NCBI GenBank assembly: GCA_964493945.1
Contig: CAZBQG010000007.1
Location: 1 to 35,807, forward strand
From: CAZBQG01 sp964493945
GTDB lineage: Bacteria > Pseudomonadota > Alphaproteobacteria > Rhodospirillales > UBA2165
DNA length: 35,807 bases
Direction: 5' to 3'
Both the position numbers and the translations under genes were made by a program. The notes under the pieces were generated by a model, which saw only the letters and a program-made list of their open reading frames with translations, was not told where the DNA came from and ran no database searches. Below are positions 16,328-24,341 of this stretch, piece after piece. Position 1 is the stretch's first letter. The number at the start of each line of letters is the position of its first letter.

Positions 16328-16747
16328 CTACAAACCATTTCCGAATTCCATAAGGCGTTGGCGCGCTGCCTTTGGCAGGCGGGCCGCATGACCGTCTTCG
16401 CCCAAACATGCAATGCGCAATTTCATACGGACCAGATCGGCATCACCCCTTCTCACCGTCTGGCTCATATGCACCGAGGCGCCCCGCACCTCGTCGATCT
16501 CGGTCAATACTTCCAGGCTGTCATCCAACCGGGCGGGCTTAAGATAATCCGCGTTGCATTGGCGGACGGCGAAGGCCACGCTTTGGCCTCCGCCGGGCGG
16601 TCCATGTTCGATGCCCAATTGGCGCAAAAGTTCTGAGCGGGCCCGTTCGGCGAATTTCAGATAGTTGGCGTAATAGACCACGCCGCCAGCATCCGTATCT
16701 TCGTAATAGACCCGCAGGGGATAGGTATGTCCGGAGGAGCTATTCAT
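16328..16747 (-). CDS. ybgC: Acyl-CoA thioesterase YbgC
   Basis: A 139-aa hotdog-fold thioesterase. The active-site signature YYEDTDAGGVVYYANYLKFA is near residue 14 and includes the catalytic Asp. ERARSELLRQLG and the central hotdog helix follow. The family hydrolyses acyl-CoA or acyl-ACP and is linked to phospholipid metabolism; it is the usual first gene of the tol-pal operon. ATG 16747 overlaps the end of ruvB by 8 nt, so the tol operon is probably read through from ruvCAB here. Confidence 0.94.
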   Translation of the reverse strand: MNSSSGHTYPLRVYYEDTDAGGVVYYANYLKFAERARSELLRQLGIEHGPPGGGQSVAFAVRQCNADYLKPARLDDSLEVLTEIDEVRGASVHMSQTVRRGDADLVRMKLRIACLGEDGHAARLPKAARQRLMEFGNGL

Positions 16748-17786
16748 CGGACTCTCCCGGAGCACTCAGCATATCCATCTGGCCTCTGTTTTCCGGCGGC
16801 GCCAGCCCCAGATGGGTGTAGGCTTTTTCCGCCAGCATGCGGCCACGCGAAGTGCGCATGAGAAAGCCCTGCTGAATGAGGAAAGGCTCGATCACCTCTT
16901 CGATGGTGTCGCGCTCCTCGGAGAGGGCCGCCGACATGGTCTCCACGCCCACCGGTCCGCCGCCGTAATTTTCGGCGATACAGGCCAGATAGCGTCGGTC
17001 AAGTGAGTCCAACCCGCTGGCATCCACCTCCAGGCGGTTGAGCGAGGCATCGGCGGTGGCCGCATTTACCTGGGTATCCCCGCCGATCAATGCGAAATCA
17101 CGCACCCGGCGGAGCAGGCGTCCGGCGACCCGGGGCGTGCCCCGGGACCGTTTGGCGATTTCGCGGGCGCCGTCATCGGTCAGGTCCAAATCCAAAATCC
17201 GTGCATTGCGCCCGATGATCGAGACCAGATCGTCGGTCCCGTAAAAAGCCAAACGAAGCGGAATGAGAAAGCGGTCCCGCAAGGGATTGGAAATGAGGCC
17301 CGAGCGGGTCGTCGCACCGATGAGGGTGAAGGGCTGCAGATCGATGCGCACGGAGCGCGCCGCCGGCCCTTCACCGATCATCAGATCAAGCTGGTAATCC
17401 TCCACCGCCGGATAAAGGATTTCCTCGACCACCGGATTGAGCCGGTGGATTTCATCGATAAACAAAACATCCCGGGGCTCCAAATTGGTCAGGATGGCAG
17501 CCAAGTCCCCCGCCTTGGCGATGATCGGCCCCGATGTGGCCCGAAATCCCACGTCCAGTTCGCGGGCGATAATCTGGGCCAGGGTGGTCTTGCCCAGGCC
17601 CGGCGGTCCATACAAAAGAACATGATCCAGCGCCTCGCCCCGGGCGCGGGCGGCATCCACATAGACCGAGAGATTTTCCAGAACCTGCGACTGGCCGACG
17701 AATTCATCAAATGACTGCGGCCGCGTGGTGGGCTCGGTGGCATCCTCCGCCACTTCGGCGACGCCTATGATGCGTTCTTCATTCAT
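16740..17786 (-). CDS. ruvB: Holliday junction branch migration ATPase RuvB
   Basis: A 348-aa AAA+ ring motor that drives branch migration with RuvA. It has TTRPQSFDEFVGQ at the N terminus, Walker A GPPGLGKTT at about residues 61-69, Walker B DVLFIDEIHRL, sensor 1 LIGATTRSG, the arginine-finger region NPLRDRF, and a winged-helix C terminus (IEPFLIQQGFLMRTSRGR). Full length. It begins 9 nt after ruvA and ends overlapping ybgC. Confidence 0.98.
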   Translation of the reverse strand: MNEERIIGVAEVAEDATEPTTRPQSFDEFVGQSQVLENLSVYVDAARARGEALDHVLLYGPPGLGKTTLAQIIARELDVGFRATSGPIIAKAGDLAAILTNLEPRDVLFIDEIHRLNPVVEEILYPAVEDYQLDLMIGEGPAARSVRIDLQPFTLIGATTRSGLISNPLRDRFLIPLRLAFYGTDDLVSIIGRNARILDLDLTDDGAREIAKRSRGTPRVAGRLLRRVRDFALIGGDTQVNAATADASLNRLEVDASGLDSLDRRYLACIAENYGGGPVGVETMSAALSEERDTIEEVIEPFLIQQGFLMRTSRGRMLAEKAYTHLGLAPPENRGQMDMLSAPGESDE

Positions 17787-17795
17787 ATCGCGCTT

Positions 17796-18419
17796 CTACC
17801 CGCCCACCTGGCTCAATTCGCCAAGTCCGTCCCGGATGAGGCCTTCCACCCCCTCATCGGGGCCCAATTTTTGCCGGGCGCGGGCGACAGCACCAAATGC
17901 CTCGGTCCGACCATAGCCCAGATTGACCAGCGCTGAGACCGCATCCTGGCCCACCTGATCCACCCCTTCCGGCGCATCCGGCACACTTTTCCCCTGCAGG
18001 GCGGCGGCCAGACCCATATTGCCGATTTTGTCTTTCAGCTCGCTGAGGATGCGCCCGGCCAACTTGCGGCCCACACCCGGCGCCTGGGTCAAGGGCGCCT
18101 CATCGCCGGCGGCGATGGCCTGGGTCAGGGTGTCGGGCGGAACCACAGAAAGAATGGCCAGGCCAACCTTGGCGCCCACACCCTGCACGGTGGTCAAGAG
18201 CCGGTACCAATCCCGTTCCAAAATCTGGGCAAAGCCATAAAGATGTATATGGTCCTCTCGCACATGGGTTTCGATATGGAGCGAGACGCTCTCCCCGCCG
18301 CCGCCCACCGCGCTCAAGGTGCGGGCCGAGCAATAAACCAAATAGCCCACCCCGCCCACATCCAGGATGAGCCAGTCTTTTCCCGTCCCATCGACCCGGC
18401 CCGTGAGCTTGGCGATCAT
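17796..18419 (-). CDS. ruvA: Holliday junction DNA-binding protein RuvA
   Basis: A 207-aa protein that forms the tetrameric platform binding the four-way junction. It starts MIAKLTGRVDG with an OB-fold (ILDVGGVGYLVYCS, HVREDHIHLYGF). Two helix-hairpin-helix motifs follow (TVQGVGAKVGLAIL; APGVGRKLAGRIL). The C-terminal three-helix domain that contacts RuvB contains DAVSALVNLGYGRTEAF. ATG 18419 overlaps the ruvC stop as ATGA, so the two are translationally coupled. Confidence 0.97.
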   Translation of the reverse strand: MIAKLTGRVDGTGKDWLILDVGGVGYLVYCSARTLSAVGGGGESVSLHIETHVREDHIHLYGFAQILERDWYRLLTTVQGVGAKVGLAILSVVPPDTLTQAIAAGDEAPLTQAPGVGRKLAGRILSELKDKIGNMGLAAALQGKSVPDAPEGVDQVGQDAVSALVNLGYGRTEAFGAVARARQKLGPDEGVEGLIRDGLGELSQVGG

Positions 18420-18931
18420 GATCCCGCCCCAGAACCCGCCAGAGCAGCCCGGCTCGTTTCCACCCCATCCCGATGATGGGCGTGACAGATGGCGACGGCC
18501 AGCGCGTCCGCCGCGTCGGCCGATTTGACCTTGCAGCCGGGCAACAGGGTCCCCACCATCATCTGGATTTGCTGCTTGCCGGCATGGCCAGATCCGACCA
18601 CCGATTTCTTCACAAGATTGGGCGTATATTCAAAAACCCCGATGCCATATTTGGCCGGCGCCAGCAGGGCGATGCCCCGCGCCTGACCGAGTTTTAGTGT
18701 GCTGGCCGGATTGACATTGACGAAGGTTTCCTCCACCGCCGCCTCACCCGGTTGAAATTCCATGAGCACTTCTTCAAGCCCTTCGAACAATTGGACCAGA
18801 CGCTGGGCCAAAGGCAGGGAGGTATCCGATTGAACGGCACCATTGGCCACATGGCTGAGCCGGTTGCCTTGGGCATCAAGCACACCCCAACCGGTGTGCC
18901 TGAGACCTGGATCTATGCCGATCAGTCTCAT
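18416..18931 (-). CDS. ruvC: Holliday junction resolvase RuvC
   Basis: A 171-aa RNase H-fold endonuclease that cuts Holliday junctions. Catalytic acidic residues are visible: Asp7 in MRLIGIDPGLRHTGWG, Glu in AAVEETFVNVNP, and the Asp pair in KSADAADALAVAICHAH. The basic KQQIQMMVGTLLP segment is typical. ATG 18931 is set by the family N terminus, with AAGGAG only 3-4 nt upstream, which is tight. It follows yebC by 26 nt, as in many bacteria. Confidence 0.97.
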   Translation of the reverse strand: MRLIGIDPGLRHTGWGVLDAQGNRLSHVANGAVQSDTSLPLAQRLVQLFEGLEEVLMEFQPGEAAVEETFVNVNPASTLKLGQARGIALLAPAKYGIGVFEYTPNLVKKSVVGSGHAGKQQIQMMVGTLLPGCKVKSADAADALAVAICHAHHRDGVETSRAALAGSGAGS

Positions 18932-18957
18932 CCGCTCCTTAAAGGCCCTTGCCGGAA

Positions 18958-19707
18958 CTAGGCACTGAGCCATTCCATCACGTCATCGGCGATTTCAAAA
19001 TTGGCTGCGACCCACTGCACATCGTCATTGTCATCCAACGCGTCAAGCAGTTTGAGCATGGTTTCGGCCTGCTTTTCTTCAAGGGAAACGGTGTTTTGAG
19101 GCTTCCAGTCCAGGCGCGCCATTTCAGGCGTGCCCAAGGCCCCTTCCAGCCCCTCGCGCACAGTGTTAAAGTCATCGGGCTGGCAATAAATGTCATGCCC
19201 CTGGGGCGAACTTTCCACATCCTCGGCACCCGCCTCCAGGGCCGCTTCGAAGACCGTATCATTGTCCGCCGCCGGGGCCGGATAATGGATCAGCCCCACA
19301 TGATCGAACAAAAAACTGACGCTCCCCGTCTCGGCCAGATTACCGCCGAACTTGGAGAAGGCAGAACGCAACTCGGACGCCGTCCTGTTGCGGTTATCGG
19401 TCAATGCCTCGACGATTACCGCGACGCCGCCCGGCCCATAGCCCTCATAGCGGATTTCCTCGTAATTGACCCCTTCTTCGTTGCCGGCGGCCCGCTTGAT
19501 GGCGCGGTCCACATTGTCTTTTGGCATGTTGGCGCCACGGGCCGCGACGACGGCGGCGCGCAATCTCGGATTCTTATCCGGATCGGGCATGCCCGAGCGC
19601 GCCGCCACGGTCACCTCGCGGATCAGCTTGGCGAAAAGTTTGGCCCGCTTGGCGTCCTGCGCACCTTTGCGGTACATGATGTTCTTGAATTGGGAATGAC
19701 CTGCCAT
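18958..19707 (-). CDS. yebC: YebC/TACO1-family protein
   Basis: A 249-aa cytoplasmic protein. It starts MAGHSQFKNIMYRKGAQDAK (the family's usual opening is MAGHSKWANI), followed by AKLFAKLIREVTVAAR, ARGANMPKDNVDRAIKRA and YEGYGPGGVAVIVEALTDN. The acidic C-terminal domain has the NLAETGSVSFLFDHVG region. Family members were first described as DNA-binding regulators; more recent work implicates them in translation at proline stretches, as for TACO1. In this window that is interesting because TolA and the OmpA-like protein carry long Pro-rich tracts. It heads the ruvCAB group. Confidence 0.95.
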   Translation of the reverse strand: MAGHSQFKNIMYRKGAQDAKRAKLFAKLIREVTVAARSGMPDPDKNPRLRAAVVAARGANMPKDNVDRAIKRAAGNEEGVNYEEIRYEGYGPGGVAVIVEALTDNRNRTASELRSAFSKFGGNLAETGSVSFLFDHVGLIHYPAPAADNDTVFEAALEAGAEDVESSPQGHDIYCQPDDFNTVREGLEGALGTPEMARLDWKPQNTVSLEEKQAETMLKLLDALDDNDDVQWVAANFEIADDVMEWLSA

Positions 19708-19853
19708 ATCCGTTTTTTCGCTACCTGTTGTGGTTAACACCCGGGTCACCACCATATTTTGTTGAACGTCCCGCGTCCACCTGAATCGGTCCTAGCACCG
19801 GATTATGGCAAGATTGTGACGGGGAGCGTTTACCCCGGCCCAACGGGATAATT

Positions 19854-20162
19854 TCACGCCGGAACGATGTCAGCTGGATGGATTTCCCCAGGCTTCCAAC
19901 TGGCCAGATTTTCTTGGGCGTCAAACAAAGAAACGGCGTTTTGAAGATTGAACCAATACTGAGCCGTGGTATCCAGAACCTGAGCGAAGCGGACAACGGT
20001 TTCTGGCGTGATCCCGGCCTTGCCGTTCACGATATTGCTCACATGCTTTCTGGTCAGCCCGGCGGCCTGAGCGAACTTATTGATGCTCAGCCCTCTGGGC
20101 TTCAAATAATATTCTTTGAGAATGCGACCCGGTTCAGCGGGCCGTCTATTTCTTTTAATCAA
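19854..20162 (-). CDS. higA: HigA-type antitoxin / XRE-family regulator, without a HigB partner
   Basis: A 102-aa helix-turn-helix protein of the HigA (antidote) branch. It has PGRILKEYYLKPRGLSINKF, the recognition-helix region LTRKHVSNIVNGKAGITPET, and the AQYWFNLQNAVSL segment typical of HigA. I chose TTG 20162 because GGGGGA lies about 6 nt upstream and no ATG precedes the conserved PGRIL motif. HigA normally follows a roughly 90-aa HigB RNase, but the upstream gene here is the YmdB-type phosphoesterase, only 11 nt away, and the downstream 146-nt gap is too short. It is therefore an orphan. Confidence 0.88.
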   Translation of the reverse strand: MIKRNRRPAEPGRILKEYYLKPRGLSINKFAQAAGLTRKHVSNIVNGKAGITPETVVRFAQVLDTTAQYWFNLQNAVSLFDAQENLASWKPGEIHPADIVPA

Positions 20163-20173
20163 TTGTGGTCCCC

Positions 20174-20992
20174 CTATTCCCCGCCCGGCCAGGCAGGCGC
20201 CAGGCGGCCGCCCATGCGCAGGGGTTCGATGCTTGTGGCCAGGCCCGTTTCCTCGTCGGTCTCGACCACCACGGCGCAGATGGTCGCCTCGCCCTTGGCC
20301 GGCTCAAGGCGTTCCGCATTGTCGCCGCTGGTCAGGCGGTTGATGGCACCGTCTTTTTTCATGCCGATGACGCTATCGTAATCGCCGCACATGCCGATAT
20401 CGCTGATATAGGCCGTGCCGCCCTCCAGGACATGCTGATCGGCGCTGGGCACATGGGTGTGGGAGCCGACCACCAGGGTCACCCGCCCATCCAGATAATG
20501 GCCCATGGCCATCTTTTCGCTGGTCGCCTCGGCATGGATATCAACGATAATGCAATCGGCGCCGCTGCCCAGCGCCAACCCGTTCAGTTCCTCGTCGATG
20601 GCCTGGAAGGGATCGGCGTAATCGCCCATGAATACCCGCCCCATGACCTGGGCCACCAGGATTTTGCGCTCATCCCCCAGATCATAAAGCCAGGCGCCGC
20701 GCCCGGCCGAACCTTCGGGCAGATTGAGGGGCCGGATGAATCGTTCATCCTCATTGGCCGAAGCCAGAATATCCTTATTGTCGAAAGCGTGATTGCCGGT
20801 GGTGATGACATCCACCCCGGCGTCATAGAATTCCTGACAGATCTTGCGCGTGATGCCGAACCCATGGGCCGCGTTCTCGCCATTGAGAGCGGCGAAATCC
20901 AGATCGAGCCGACGGCGCAGATCGGCGAGGTTTTCAACAACCACCTTGCGTCCGGCCCGTCCGACCACGTCACCAATATATATGAACCGCAT
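20174..20992 (-). CDS. YmdB-type metallophosphoesterase
   Basis: A 272-aa calcineurin-like phosphoesterase of the TIGR00282/YmdB group, which includes 2',3'-cAMP phosphodiesterases. Metal-site motifs are IGDVVGRAGR at the N terminus, NGENAAHGFGIT, TTGNHAFDN, IVDIHAEATSEK and VVGSHTHVPSAD. ATG 20992 is chosen because the family starts MRFIYIGDVVG; the ribosome binding site is weak (GGAAG). It is 17 nt downstream of the cyclo-ligase gene. Substrate cannot be assigned from sequence. Confidence 0.92.
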   Translation of the reverse strand: MRFIYIGDVVGRAGRKVVVENLADLRRRLDLDFAALNGENAAHGFGITRKICQEFYDAGVDVITTGNHAFDNKDILASANEDERFIRPLNLPEGSAGRGAWLYDLGDERKILVAQVMGRVFMGDYADPFQAIDEELNGLALGSGADCIIVDIHAEATSEKMAMGHYLDGRVTLVVGSHTHVPSADQHVLEGGTAYISDIGMCGDYDSVIGMKKDGAINRLTSGDNAERLEPAKGEATICAVVVETDEETGLATSIEPLRMGGRLAPAWPGGE

Positions 20993-21009
20993 GGGGTAGC
21001 ACTTCCGGG

Positions 21010-21600
21010 TCAGCCAAAGTCGATGGCGTCCCCCTCTGTCACCACCCAATCCAGGGGCTGATCAAACGCGTCATAAGGGACCATGTCAAGCACCTGGAAG
21101 GAAAAAGCGATACCCACCGCCAAAGGGACCACATGGGCAGACCCGGTTTGGCCGCGCAATTCAGACAGCGTGCGGTCATAATAGCCACCGCCCGCGCCCA
21201 GCCTGTGGCCTTGCTGGTCAACGGCCAGCAAAGGCAAAGCAATGATATCCGGCTTAAGCTCATCACATTCGCTGCCGGGTTCATCGATGCCATGGGGCCC
21301 AGGCACCAGCCGGTCACCCGGACGCCACCGGTGGAAGATAAGCGCCCGGTCCGGCCCCATGACCACGGGAAGCGCGCATTGGCAGCCCCTGGCATGAAGT
21401 GCGTCAAGCAGTGGCCTGGTATCCATTTCACCCGCCAGGGGCCAATAGGCGGCGATGACGAGCCCGGGCGCCGGATCGAGGGCACCCAGAAAATGATCGC
21501 GCATTTGCGCCGCGGCTTCGATGCCGAGACCGCGTGCTTCCCTTTGGCGGCGGCGACGCATGGTATGGCGCAGATCATTTTTGGCGTTGGAGATCGGCAT
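21010..21600 (-). CDS. fau: 5-formyltetrahydrofolate cyclo-ligase
   Basis: A 196-aa enzyme that converts 5-formyl-THF to 5,10-methenyl-THF using ATP. The N-terminal basic segment (NDLRHTMRRRRQ) is typical, as are IAAYWPLAGEMDTRPL, PHGIDEP, DIIALPLLAVDQQGHRLG and the phosphate-binding GAGGGYYDRTL. This gene follows zapA and 6S RNA in many proteobacteria, and the same arrangement is seen here. ATG 21600. Confidence 0.94.
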   Translation of the reverse strand: MPISNAKNDLRHTMRRRRQREARGLGIEAAAQMRDHFLGALDPAPGLVIAAYWPLAGEMDTRPLLDALHARGCQCALPVVMGPDRALIFHRWRPGDRLVPGPHGIDEPGSECDELKPDIIALPLLAVDQQGHRLGAGGGYYDRTLSELRGQTGSAHVVPLAVGIAFSFQVLDMVPYDAFDQPLDWVVTEGDAIDFG

Positions 21601-21615
21601 TCCCTGATCACATAT

Positions 21616-21788
21616 TGGCTGCCGGCAAGAGTGGGATGACGCCGCACGGGCCGTCGCACAGTCGATCCTCCTAGGCCATGTGGTCTAGGTGGGCACCGTA
21701 TACCGAACCCACGAGTCCGGCAGTGACAGTTCCCGATTGGTCGATATTGGCCCCGGGGATTCCGTTGCTAACGCACCCGGCAGCGCCA
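21616..21788 (-). ncRNA. ssrS: 6S RNA (SsrS), regulator of sigma70 RNA polymerase
   Basis: The 200-nt gap between zapA and the cyclo-ligase gene is the classic site of 6S RNA. The two ends close into a stem: GCTGCCGG (21784-21777) pairs perfectly with CCGGCAGC (21626-21619), extended by TGG/CCA with a one-base bulge. Near the middle, GTGGG/CCCAC (21689-21712) forms the apical hairpin, so the RNA can fold as a long rod with a central open region. A -10-like TATATT lies just upstream on the minus strand. Length of about 173 nt fits. Ends are estimated. Confidence 0.8.
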
Positions 21789-21800
21789 TCCCAATATAAA

Positions 21801-22124
21801 CTAGGTCTCTTCCAGCTGTTCGGCAATGGTTTCGATGCGCAAGGCCAGATGTTCCAGCTTGGGCGCCTCTATGCCGTCTTCGCCGGTGGCGTTCCTGGAA
21901 TTGCGGATTTCTTCCAACTCCGTATAGACTTCCGACAGCTCATCGGCGATCAAAAGGCTGGCCATGACCATCAGCCGGGCATCGCCCACCTGCCCCACCG
22001 AGACCACCAGCTCCTCGACCCGCTTGTCGATATAGCGAGCGAGCCTGGTGACATGGGCCTCCTGGCCGTCATCGCAGGCGACGTCATATTTGCGCTCGTT
22101 TATGGTGATGGTGACCTGAGCCAT
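21801..22124 (-). CDS. zapA: Cell division protein ZapA
   Basis: A 107-aa FtsZ-ring-associated protein that bundles FtsZ filaments. MAQVTITINERKYDVACDDG forms the N-terminal globular part with the family's xxVxINGRxYxxxC-like pattern. EAHVTRLARYIDKRVEEL and ARLMVMASLLIADEL follow, then a coiled-coil C terminus. It sits between a small coiled-coil gene and 6S RNA, the usual alphaproteobacterial context. Confidence 0.93.
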   Translation of the reverse strand: MAQVTITINERKYDVACDDGQEAHVTRLARYIDKRVEELVVSVGQVGDARLMVMASLLIADELSEVYTELEEIRNSRNATGEDGIEAPKLEHLALRIETIAEQLEET

Positions 22125-22151
22125 TATTGCGCGCCGATCCTTACCTTAAGT

Positions 22152-22385
22152 TTATTCACCAAGCACCGTCCGCATGCGGCCGATGGCCGCGTCAAGACGG
22201 TCCGAAACCTGCTGGTTCTGATCCTTGTAGCGGGCCAGCTCATCGCGGGCCGATTGCAGCTCGCGGGTCAGTTCGTCCACTTCGCCGCCGTCCTTGGGCG
22301 TGCTGCCCTCAAGGGCCGTCTCCAGACGGGCCAAGGCCGCTTCGAGTCTGCCTTGCGCCAATTTTGCCCGAGATACGATGACCAA
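22152..22385 (-). CDS. Small coiled-coil protein upstream of zapA (DUF4164-like)
   Basis: A 77-aa, almost wholly heptad-patterned protein (LEAALARLETALEG; LTRELQSARDELARYKDQ; VSDRLDAAIGRMRTVLGE). Small coiled-coil proteins annotated DUF4164 often precede zapA in alphaproteobacteria, and this one fits by length, pattern and position. The start is uncertain: TTG 22385 has AAGGAG only 2 nt away, and no ATG exists in the frame nearby. It may act with ZapA at the division ring, which is inference from context. Confidence 0.65.
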   Translation of the reverse strand: MVIVSRAKLAQGRLEAALARLETALEGSTPKDGGEVDELTRELQSARDELARYKDQNQQVSDRLDAAIGRMRTVLGE

Positions 22386-22451
22386 ATCTCCTTAACCGCG
22401 CCTGCGCGCCATGCCCAACCGAAGGCAAGATTACGCCCCCCGCCTGGAATC

Positions 22452-22490
22452 CGTCAACCACGCCTCTCTCCGGCAAATTGCCGGTTGACG
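22452..22490. promoter_or_regulatory. Nested inverted repeats between divergent zapA-side and gap genes
   Basis: CGTCAACC (22452-22459) is repeated inverted as GGTTGACG (22483-22490). A second near-perfect palindrome, CCGGCAA-A-TTGCCGG (22470-22484), overlaps the right arm. It sits in the divergent intergenic region, about 65 nt upstream of the gap start. It could be an operator or an RNA hairpin; TTGACG could also be a -35 element, though I see no good -10. Confidence 0.45.
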
Positions 22491-22553
22491 CATGGGGCCT
22501 AACTGGGGATGGTGCGGGCCGGTTTTGATGATGGATTAAAGGAGAGAAATGTC

Positions 22554-23561
22554 ATGGCTTTGCAGCTTGGGATCAACGGTTTCGGGCGAATCGGACGGCT
22601 TGTTTTCCGGGCCATCCTGGAATCGGAGAGAAGTGATCTCAAGGTCGTTTGCATCAACGATCTGGGTGCGGCCAAGGACAATGCCCATCTGCTCAAATAT
22701 GATTCCGTCCATGGCCCCCTGCCGATGGATGTCACCGTCGATGGCGGTACAATGGATGCCGGGCAGGGCCCCATCCGGGTGATCGCCGAGCGGGACCCGG
22801 GCAAATTGCCCTGGGCCGAAATGGGCGTCGATCTGGCCCTTGAATGCACCGGGCTTTTTGCCAGCCGGGACGCATCGGCCAAACATCTGGAGGCCGGCGC
22901 CAAAAAAGTCCTGATCTCGGCCCCAGCATCGGGCGCCGATCTGACCGTCGTCTATGGGGTAAACCATGACCGCCTCGGCGCAGAGCACGACGTCATTTCC
23001 AACGCTTCGTGCACGACCAATTGCCTGGCCCCCGTCGCCCATGTGCTGAACCAGGCGGTGGGCATCGAACGGGGCTTCATGACCACCATTCATTCCTTCA
23101 CCGGCGATCAGCGCACGGTGGACACTCTGCATAAGGACCCACACCGGGCCCGGGCCGCGTCCCTCTCCATGATCCCCACCTCTACCGGGGCAGCGCGCGC
23201 CGTCGGGCTTGTGCTGCCCGAACTGGAAGGCAAACTGGACGGCACCGCCATCCGGGTGCCGACACCCAACGTCTCCATGATTGATTTTACTTTCGTGCCG
23301 GGCCGGACGACCAGCACGGAAGAAATCAACGCAGCCATCAGCGCCGCCGCCGATGGCAAATTGAAAGGCGTGCTGGGGACCAATGATGAGCCCTTGGTGT
23401 CGACCGATTTCAATCACAATGCGCTCAGTTCGGTCTTCGATCTGCCCGAAACCCAGGTGGTCGAGGGCGAATTCGTCCGCGTACTATCCTGGTATGACAA
23501 TGAATGGGGTTTCTCCAACCGCATGCTGGACACTGCCACGGCCATCGGGGCATTTTGCTAG
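22554..23561 (+). CDS. gap: Glyceraldehyde-3-phosphate dehydrogenase, type I
   Basis: A 335-aa cytoplasmic enzyme oxidising glyceraldehyde-3-phosphate to 1,3-bisphosphoglycerate. It has the NAD-binding INGFGRIGRLVFRA, CINDL with Asp36 (NAD preference), the catalytic SNASCTTNCLAP with Cys153, HSFTGDQRTVD with the catalytic His nearby, and the terminal SWYDNEWGFSNRM motif. ATG 22554 is chosen because GGAGA lies 8 nt upstream and the family starts at this point. No other glycolytic genes (pgk, tkt) are adjacent. Confidence 0.97.
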   Translation: MALQLGINGFGRIGRLVFRAILESERSDLKVVCINDLGAAKDNAHLLKYDSVHGPLPMDVTVDGGTMDAGQGPIRVIAERDPGKLPWAEMGVDLALECTGLFASRDASAKHLEAGAKKVLISAPASGADLTVVYGVNHDRLGAEHDVISNASCTTNCLAPVAHVLNQAVGIERGFMTTIHSFTGDQRTVDTLHKDPHRARAASLSMIPTSTGAARAVGLVLPELEGKLDGTAIRVPTPNVSMIDFTFVPGRTTSTEEINAAISAAADGKLKGVLGTNDEPLVSTDFNHNALSSVFDLPETQVVEGEFVRVLSWYDNEWGFSNRMLDTATAIGAFC

Positions 23562-24313
23562 AGGAAAGGATAAGCGCCTCGCTGGCCGGGGCGGCGGGGG
23601 ATTTGCGCCTGGATGCCGATCCCGCCGCGGCCCCCATCCGGAAGCGCTATCTGAAAAGCCCGTTTATCATGCTCGGCTGCAAGGTGCCCGCGATCCGCGC
23701 CCGGGCCCGTGCCGTAGCCCGCGCCCATCCCCAACCGCCAATGGCCGAGCTCCTGGCCGCGCTCACCGGAACCTGGGACTCGGACGTCCATGAGGAACGT
23801 CTGCTGGCCGTCTTCACGGCCCAGAATTATCGGGACATGTTCACCACGGATCATGTGGCCGGCCTGCTTAAAACCTGGCTGAAGGAAAGTTCCAATTGGG
23901 ATTTCGTCGATGCCATCGCCACCGGTATCGCCGGCCAGGTGGGTTTGGCCCATGCCCCCGCCTGGAAGGAAATCGAATCCTGGGCCCATGATCCATGGCT
24001 GTGGCTGCGCCGCGCATCGCTCCTCGCTCACATTCCGGCCATGCGCGAATCCAGACTCGAGAAAGCCAGGTTCCGCCGGACCTGTCAGGCCTTAGCGGCG
24101 GAACGGGAATTTTTTGTCGAAAAGGCCCTGGGCTGGGCCCTGCGCGAACTGGGCAAAAAGGATGCCGCTTTCAGCGAAACCGTGCTCCTGGAACTGGGCG
24201 GTAGTACCGCCCCCCTCACCCGGCGCGAAGCCACCCGCCGCCTACCAGCGCCCGACCGAAAGCGCATCCTGGCGGCGCTCGGCCAGGACCGGGAGAACTC
24301 TGCAAACAATTGA
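23555..24313 (+). CDS. AlkD-like DNA alkylation repair protein (HEAT repeats)
   Basis: An all-helical protein of about 252 aa with the pattern of the AlkC/AlkD family (ALK repeats): AAPIRKRYLKSPFIMLGCKV at the N terminus, NYRDMFTTDHV, LKESSNWDFVDAIATGIAG, WAHDPWLWLRRASLLAHIP and EFFVEKALGWALRELGKKD. Family members excise N3- and N7-alkylated bases without base flipping. The start is uncertain: there is no ATG in the right place, TTG 23555 overlaps the gap stop by 7 nt, and an ATG at 23504 would overlap by 58 nt. It is probably translated from the gap mRNA. Confidence 0.8.
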   Translation: MLEERISASLAGAAGDLRLDADPAAAPIRKRYLKSPFIMLGCKVPAIRARARAVARAHPQPPMAELLAALTGTWDSDVHEERLLAVFTAQNYRDMFTTDHVAGLLKTWLKESSNWDFVDAIATGIAGQVGLAHAPAWKEIESWAHDPWLWLRRASLLAHIPAMRESRLEKARFRRTCQALAAEREFFVEKALGWALRELGKKDAAFSETVLLELGGSTAPLTRREATRRLPAPDRKRILAALGQDRENSANN

Positions 24314-24341
24314 AAGAAAATACCATACCCGCCTGCCACCT

